Below are positions 6,882 through 10,845 of a stretch of DNA of 10,845 nt, one piece after another (position 1 is the first letter of the stretch; each line of letters starts with the position of its first letter). Below the pieces are notes generated by a model. The model saw only the letters and a program-made list of their open reading frames with translations, was not told the DNA's origin and made no database searches. The position numbers and the translations under genes were made by a program. The stretch is from an uncultured Clostridia bacterium (lineage in GTDB: Bacteria; Bacillota; Clostridia; Oscillospirales; CAG-272): assembly GCA_904502055.1 (NCBI GenBank), contig CAJGDZ010000049.1, positions 1 through 10,845 of the forward strand. Direction: 5' to 3'.

Positions 6882-9845
6882 ATGCTGAAAAAACTGATCA
6901 ACCAAACCAAACAAAATGCCATCTCGTACGGAAGCCTCCCCTTCTGGTCGTGGAACGACCGTCTGGAGGAGGGGGAGCTTCGCCGTCAGATCCGCAATAT
7001 GCACGACCTTAAAATGAACGGCTTTTTTATGCACGCACGCGTCGGTCTTGTCACCGAATATATGTCGGACGAGTGGTATCACGCCATCGACGTCTGCATC
7101 GACGAGGCCAAAAAGCTGGGTATGCAGGCGTGGTCGTATGATGAGCACGGCTTTCCGTCGGGCTTTGCGGGCGGCCGAATGCTTAAGGATCGGAAAAACT
7201 TTGCCATCTACCTTACCCACACGGTAAGTGAGAGCTTTCCCGAGGACGGCTCTCCCCTTGGCGTTTACGTCATTGAGGAAAACCGCGCAAGGCGCGTCGA
7301 AGGCCCCGTCGAGGGTATCACCGCCTACCATATCATTACAGCCGTCGAAAAGAATACCTACATCGACGTGCTTGACCCCACCGTTGTGGCTGACTTCATC
7401 CAATGCACCCACGAGGACTACAAGGCACGCATCGCCAAGGAGGACTTCGGCACGGCTATGCCCGGCTTCTTTACCGACGAGCCGCAGTATTACCGCTACG
7501 GCACGCCTTGGTCACTCATTCTGGCCGATCGCTTCAAGGAACGCTACGGCTATGACATTCTCGACCACCTTGTGGCACTGTTCGAGACCTGTGAGGGCTA
7601 CCGCACGGTACGCTTTGACTACCACAAGCTGATCACCGATCTGTATATCCACTCCTACATAAAGCAGGTCTACGAGTGGTGCGAGCAAAACGGCTGTCAG
7701 CTTACCGGACACACCATCGAGGAGCGCGCGCTTTTCGCGCAGATCATGTGCTGCGGCTCACCGATGCGCTTCTATCAGTACGAGCACATCCCCGGCATTG
7801 ACTGGCTGTCCCGCCCGGTCAAGCAAAAATCGGATATGATCGCACGCCAGATCGGCTCGGTCTGCGCTCAACTCGGCAAAAAGAAAGCACTGTCCGAGAC
7901 CTTTGCCCTTTGCGGCTGGGACGCTACGCCCCGTGAGCTTAAAAACATCCTGGACTTCCAATTTTCGGGCGGTATTAACCTTGTTTGCCAGCACCTTTAC
8001 CCCTATTCCGAGCGCGGGGAGCGTAAGCACGATTACCCCTTGCATTTTTCCGAGATCCTGCCGTGGCAGAGATATCTTGCTGACTTCAATGCGCACTACA
8101 ACAACCTCGGATATCTGCTCTCCCGTGGTGAGGAGCGCGCAAGCACGCTTATCATCCACCCCGTACATAACGCCTTTATGTACTTCAACCATGAGCTGCA
8201 AAAGCAGCAAAAATCGGTCGAGCAGCAGGACAACGATATCCGCGCGCTGTCGGATCGCATCTCCGAGCACCAGGTTGCTTACCATTACGGTGAGGAGGAT
8301 ATGATGGCCGAGCTTGCGCACGTCGAGGGAAACACCATCGTGATCGGAAATTGCCGCTACGACAAGGTCATTCTGCCAAAGGTCGAGACCGTCGACTCAA
8401 GCACCGCGTCGCTTCTTCTCGAGTATCTCGCGGGGGGCGGTAGGCTCATCCTCGAGGGCGAAAAGCCCACGATGGCCGACGCGCGCCCGTACGATTTTTC
8501 CCAGCTTGAGGGCAATATGACATTTAAGGAGCTGTTTGACGCGCAGGAGATCATCGTCCGCAACGTCAAGGGTGAGCTCGTCAACGATTGCCGCGTAATG
8601 GTGCGTGAGCTTGACGGCAAGCGCTTTTTCTTCCTTGCCAACATCGGTCCGACGCGATATGCGGATCTTCGTATTACCGTTAAAAACTGCGACAATCTCG
8701 TAAGGCTCGACATTTCCACGCTCACAACCTCACCGGTCTACGGCGAGAAGCAGGCGGACGGCAGCTTGCTTGTGGCTTGCCACTTGGACGATTCGGAGTC
8801 CTTTATTCTGGTGGAGAGCGACGAACACGCACCCCTCCCGATCAAAGAGCTTCCCCCGATCGAACCGAGCGTTTTTCTCCCACCCAAACAAATGCAGCTG
8901 CTTGAGCGTCCCGAAAACACAATGACGCTCGATTGCGTCAGCTATTCCTTTGACGGCGTGAACTTTGGCGAGGAAATCCCCTTGATGGCTCTCCGCGACG
9001 AGCTTCTCAAAACACGCTACCGCGGCAAGCTCTACGTCAAGCAGTGCTTCACGGTCGAAAAGATGCCTCGCTCACTCCGTTTTGCCTGTGAGATCGCTCC
9101 CTATCGCTCGCTCGCCGTGAACGGACACCCCTTCACGCTTTGCAATGATTTCTGGCGCGAGCCCTGCTTCCGCACGGCAAACATTCTGCCGTTTGTAAGA
9201 CTCGGCAAAAACGAGATCGTATACGAGCTCGATTACTACCAGCGCGATTACGTTTACTACGTTCTTTACGAATGCACACACGCCGAGACGCTTCTCACCA
9301 GCCTCACCTACGACACCGAGATGGCCGAGACCTACCTCTTCGGCGATTTCGCCGTAAAGACCGATACCGACCTCTTCGCGCCGGCCGACAACAACGGCTT
9401 TGCTTACAAGGGCGGCTTCACGCTGACCGAGGGCCGAGACACGATCGACGTGACCAACGTCATCAAGGACGGTCTCCCCTTCTTTGCCGGTATGCTTCGC
9501 CTTTCCTTCAAGCACGAGTGGCATAAGGGCGATCCTACGGCACTGAAGCTTGACGGTCGCTACGCAATCTGCGAGGTCTACGTGGGCGGAACACACGCGA
9601 AAACACTGATGTTCGACAAGGTCTGCGACCTTTCCGAATTCTTGCGTGAGGGTGAAAACGATATCGTGCTTCACCTGCAAAGCTCTGCACGAAATCTCTT
9701 GGGTCCTTTCCATTGGCACTTGGGTGAGTCGCTCAGCGTAGGCCCCGTTCTCTTTACGCGCGAAAAGCTCTGGAAGGACGGTAAGGCTCCGGGATATCTG
9801 AACGATACCTACTGCTTTGTGCGCCTTGGTCTTGATACCGAGTAA
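6882..9845 (+). CDS. GH106-like glycoside hydrolase, probable intracellular alpha-L-rhamnosidase (copy 2)
   Basis: A 987-residue tandem paralog of the preceding enzyme; by my manual count 89 of the first 108 residues are identical. All signature motifs are kept one residue later: FFTDEPQ with E200, TGHTIEE with E281, and LSETFALCGWD with E339. Architecture is the same and there is no signal peptide. Differences lie near presumed active-site motifs: IDEPQFYRCATPW becomes TDEPQYYRYGTPW, ETFGCC becomes ETFALC, and DTPPRE becomes DATPRE, so substrate or linkage preference may differ. The ATG at 6882 lies 4 nt after the upstream stop with only a weak GTGAG (6870-6874), which suggests translational coupling to copy 1. 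The same frame is open upstream to 6663, but this overlaps copy 1 and is not homologous to the family. Recent duplication is likely; for example 4021-4053 is identical to 6974-7006 at the DNA level. Confidence 0.85.
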   Translation: MLKKLINQTKQNAISYGSLPFWSWNDRLEEGELRRQIRNMHDLKMNGFFMHARVGLVTEYMSDEWYHAIDVCIDEAKKLGMQAWSYDEHGFPSGFAGGRMLKDRKNFAIYLTHTVSESFPEDGSPLGVYVIEENRARRVEGPVEGITAYHIITAVEKNTYIDVLDPTVVADFIQCTHEDYKARIAKEDFGTAMPGFFTDEPQYYRYGTPWSLILADRFKERYGYDILDHLVALFETCEGYRTVRFDYHKLITDLYIHSYIKQVYEWCEQNGCQLTGHTIEERALFAQIMCCGSPMRFYQYEHIPGIDWLSRPVKQKSDMIARQIGSVCAQLGKKKALSETFALCGWDATPRELKNILDFQFSGGINLVCQHLYPYSERGERKHDYPLHFSEILPWQRYLADFNAHYNNLGYLLSRGEERASTLIIHPVHNAFMYFNHELQKQQKSVEQQDNDIRALSDRISEHQVAYHYGEEDMMAELAHVEGNTIVIGNCRYDKVILPKVETVDSSTASLLLEYLAGGGRLILEGEKPTMADARPYDFSQLEGNMTFKELFDAQEIIVRNVKGELVNDCRVMVRELDGKRFFFLANIGPTRYADLRITVKNCDNLVRLDISTLTTSPVYGEKQADGSLLVACHLDDSESFILVESDEHAPLPIKELPPIEPSVFLPPKQMQLLERPENTMTLDCVSYSFDGVNFGEEIPLMALRDELLKTRYRGKLYVKQCFTVEKMPRSLRFACEIAPYRSLAVNGHPFTLCNDFWREPCFRTANILPFVRLGKNEIVYELDYYQRDYVYYVLYECTHAETLLTSLTYDTEMAETYLFGDFAVKTDTDLFAPADNNGFAYKGGFTLTEGRDTIDVTNVIKDGLPFFAGMLRLSFKHEWHKGDPTALKLDGRYAICEVYVGGTHAKTLMFDKVCDLSEFLREGENDIVLHLQSSARNLLGPFHWHLGESLSVGPVLFTREKLWKDGKAPGYLNDTYCFVRLGLDTE

Positions 9846-9864
9846 AAAATCCCAATAAAAATCC

Positions 9865-9894
9865 GAAATCCCCTTGACAAAGGGGATTTCTTTT
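9865..9894 (+). terminator. Terminator of the rhaA-GH106 operon
   Basis: GAAATCCCCTT (9865-9875) pairs perfectly with AAGGGGATTTC (9880-9890), an 11-bp stem with a GACA tetraloop, followed by TTTT and an A/T-rich run. It begins 19 nt after the stop of the second GH106-like gene. The loop and upper stem contain the -35 box of the next promoter. Confidence 0.85.
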
Positions 9895-9902
9895 ATTATA
9901 AT
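9874..9902 (+). promoter_or_regulatory. Consensus sigma-A promoter of the dapA transcript
   Basis: TTGACA (9874-9879), a 17-nt spacer and TATAAT (9897-9902) match the consensus at every position and in spacing. Transcription should start near 9909, a few bases before the lysine aptamer. The -35 box is embedded in the top of the upstream terminator hairpin, and the terminator's T-run lies within the spacer. Confidence 0.85.
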
Positions 9903-9910
9903 AAGGAAAA

Positions 9911-10068
9911 GGATAGAGGCGCGCATGACAAGAGTACGGGCGGTGTCAAGCCTTCGCAGGGCATTGCCGCACCGAAAGGGGATTGCGCCGAAGTGTACCG
10001 CAGCGAACGGTATGCTGGTAGAACGGTTAAGAGCCGTGCTACTGTCGCATTTTGCGGAGGGCTATCGG
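9911..10068 (+). promoter_or_regulatory. Lysine riboswitch aptamer (L box)
   Basis: The leader of dapA contains the conserved blocks of the lysine riboswitch in order: GATAGAGGCGCGC (9912-9924), AAGAGTA, the CCGAAAGGGGA...GCGCCGAAG segment and GGAGGGCTATC (10056-10066). These match the B. subtilis lysC leader as I remember it. Helix P1 forms from GATAG (9912-9916) and CTATC (10062-10066), and ACGGTT/AGCCGT near 10023-10037 forms a peripheral stem. Bound lysine stabilises P1 and favours the downstream terminator, lowering lysine-pathway expression. A possible antiterminator pairs GGC..TCGG (10060-10068, TA bulged) with CCGAGCC (10108-10114), using both the P1 3' strand and the terminator 5' strand. 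Confidence 0.93.
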
Positions 10069-10109
10069 TAAATGGAAACGCTGTTTGGGCGTATTTCTTT
10101 GTGTTTTCC

Positions 10110-10138
10110 GAGCCGAGCCGCAGATTCGGCTCTTTTTT
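10110..10138 (+). terminator. Riboswitch-controlled intrinsic terminator before dapA
   Basis: GAGCCGA (10110-10116) pairs with TCGGCTC (10126-10132), followed by six T residues (10133-10138). A second register exists, because GAGCCG is repeated at 10115-10120 and can pair with CGGCTC (10127-10132) with a 6-nt loop. It lies between the aptamer and the dapA start, as expected for transcription attenuation. Confidence 0.88.
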
Positions 10139-10174
10139 ATGCTTGTAATATTTTTTCCGAAAGGATCCAAGACT

Positions 10175-10845
10175 ATGAAAAACACCATTTTTGAAGGCGC
10201 GGCTACCGCGCTCATCACCCCTCTGACCGAAAACGGCATCGACTATGAGGCGTTTGCCAAACTGATTGATTGGCAGATCGAATCGGGCATTGACGCGCTG
10301 GTCATCTGCGGCACCACGGGCGAGGGCTCGACCCTTACCGACGAGGAGCACCGTGAGGCACTTGCCTTTGCCGTAAAGCAGACGGCGGGCCGCATTCCCG
10401 TGATCGCGGGCACAGGCTCCAACGATACCGCCTACGCCATTGACCTGACAAAGTTCGCCTGCGAGGTCGGCTGTGACGCAATGCTGGTGGTTACCCCCTA
10501 CTACAACAAGGCAACGCAGAAGGGTCTGATTCAGATGTTCGAGGCCATTGCGGATGCTTCCACAAAGCCCATCATTCTTTATAACGTGCCCTCGCGCACC
10601 GGCGTCAGCATCGAGCCCGAGACCTATCTTGCCCTCTCCAAGCACCCGATGATCGCGGCCATCAAGGAAGCCAACGGCAACATCTCCAAGATCATGGAGA
10701 CCTCGGCACTCGTCGGCGATACGCTGGACATTTATTCGGGCAACGATGACCAGATCGTTCCCGTTCTCTCGGTCGGCGGTAAGGGCGTTATTTCGGTTCT
10801 TTCCAACCTTCTCCCCGCCGAGACCTCCGAGATCTGCAAGGCTTA
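10175..10845 (+). CDS. dapA: 4-hydroxy-tetrahydrodipicolinate synthase (3' end outside window)
   Basis: The first 223 codons of an enzyme that usually has about 290 residues. It condenses pyruvate with L-aspartate semialdehyde, the first committed step toward diaminopimelate and lysine, in the cytosol as a TIM-barrel tetramer. Key residues are visible: the GTTGEG motif (46-51, with T47 and T48), the YY pair (109-110), Y136 in YNVPSRTG with R141 for substrate carboxylate binding, and the Schiff-base lysine K164 in AIKEANG. Start ATG 10175 has AAAGGA (10160-10165) 9 nt upstream. The frame stays open to the last base, with no stop seen. A lysine riboswitch and terminator precede it, which independently supports the assignment over related N-acetylneuraminate lyase or KDG aldolase members of the family. 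Confidence 0.96.
   Translation, partial: MKNTIFEGAATALITPLTENGIDYEAFAKLIDWQIESGIDALVICGTTGEGSTLTDEEHREALAFAVKQTAGRIPVIAGTGSNDTAYAIDLTKFACEVGCDAMLVVTPYYNKATQKGLIQMFEAIADASTKPIILYNVPSRTGVSIEPETYLALSKHPMIAAIKEANGNISKIMETSALVGDTLDIYSGNDDQIVPVLSVGGKGVISVLSNLLPAETSEICKA

Noticed and set aside
9874..10071. Small rightward open frame across the dapA leader
   Set aside because: It runs over the terminator, promoter and lysine aptamer; the conserved RNA blocks explain the sequence and there is no ribosome binding site.
1..10845. CRISPR array, transposase, phage or tRNA/rRNA genes
   Set aside because: No regularly spaced direct repeats, transposase-like proteins or RNA-gene consensus elements were seen on either strand.

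Overview
The window looks like a chromosomal segment of an anaerobic, low-oxygen-tolerance Firmicute, most likely a gut-type member of the Clostridia (Oscillospirales- or Christensenellales-like). The reasons are GGAGG-type ribosome binding sites, near-consensus TTGACA/TATAAT promoters, Rho-independent terminators, a lysine riboswitch in front of dapA, a rubrerythrin, and GC-rich third codon positions. The taxonomic placement is inference; no rRNA or marker gene is present.

Layout. 1-141 is a GC-rich block of nested stem-loops that looks like one end of a dispersed intergenic repeat. A perfect 12-bp hairpin (203-230) ends a leftward pair made of a GNAT acetyltransferase (1416-835) and a rubrerythrin (789-229). 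Further right, still leftward, is an AraC-family regulator (2501-1527). Its start faces a 173-bp divergent control region (2502-2674), which carries back-to-back promoters and two inverted repeats. From there a rightward operon runs: rhaA, L-rhamnose isomerase (2675-3916), then two tandem, highly similar GH106-like glycoside hydrolases (3929-6877 and 6882-9845) with gaps of only 12 and 4 nt. A strong terminator closes the operon at 9865-9894, and its loop contains the -35 box of the next promoter. That promoter drives a lysine riboswitch with its own terminator (9911-10138) and then dapA, which is cut by the window edge.

How it fits together. The central block is a small rhamnoside-use operon. 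Two apparently cytoplasmic rhamnosidase-family enzymes would release L-rhamnose from imported glycosides, and RhaA would convert it to L-rhamnulose. The divergent AraC protein probably senses rhamnose or a rhamnoside through its cupin domain, activates the operon and controls its own gene. No transporter, rhamnulokinase or rhamnulose-1-phosphate aldolase is in the window, so those steps must be encoded elsewhere. The dapA unit is independent: it starts lysine/diaminopimelate synthesis and is shut off by lysine through transcription attenuation.

I found no mobile-element genes, CRISPR array, tRNA or rRNA, and no wholly unknown multi-gene system. The most notable features are the terminator/promoter overlap before dapA, the doubled GH106-like enzymes, and the shared palindrome between the araC-type gene and rhaA.
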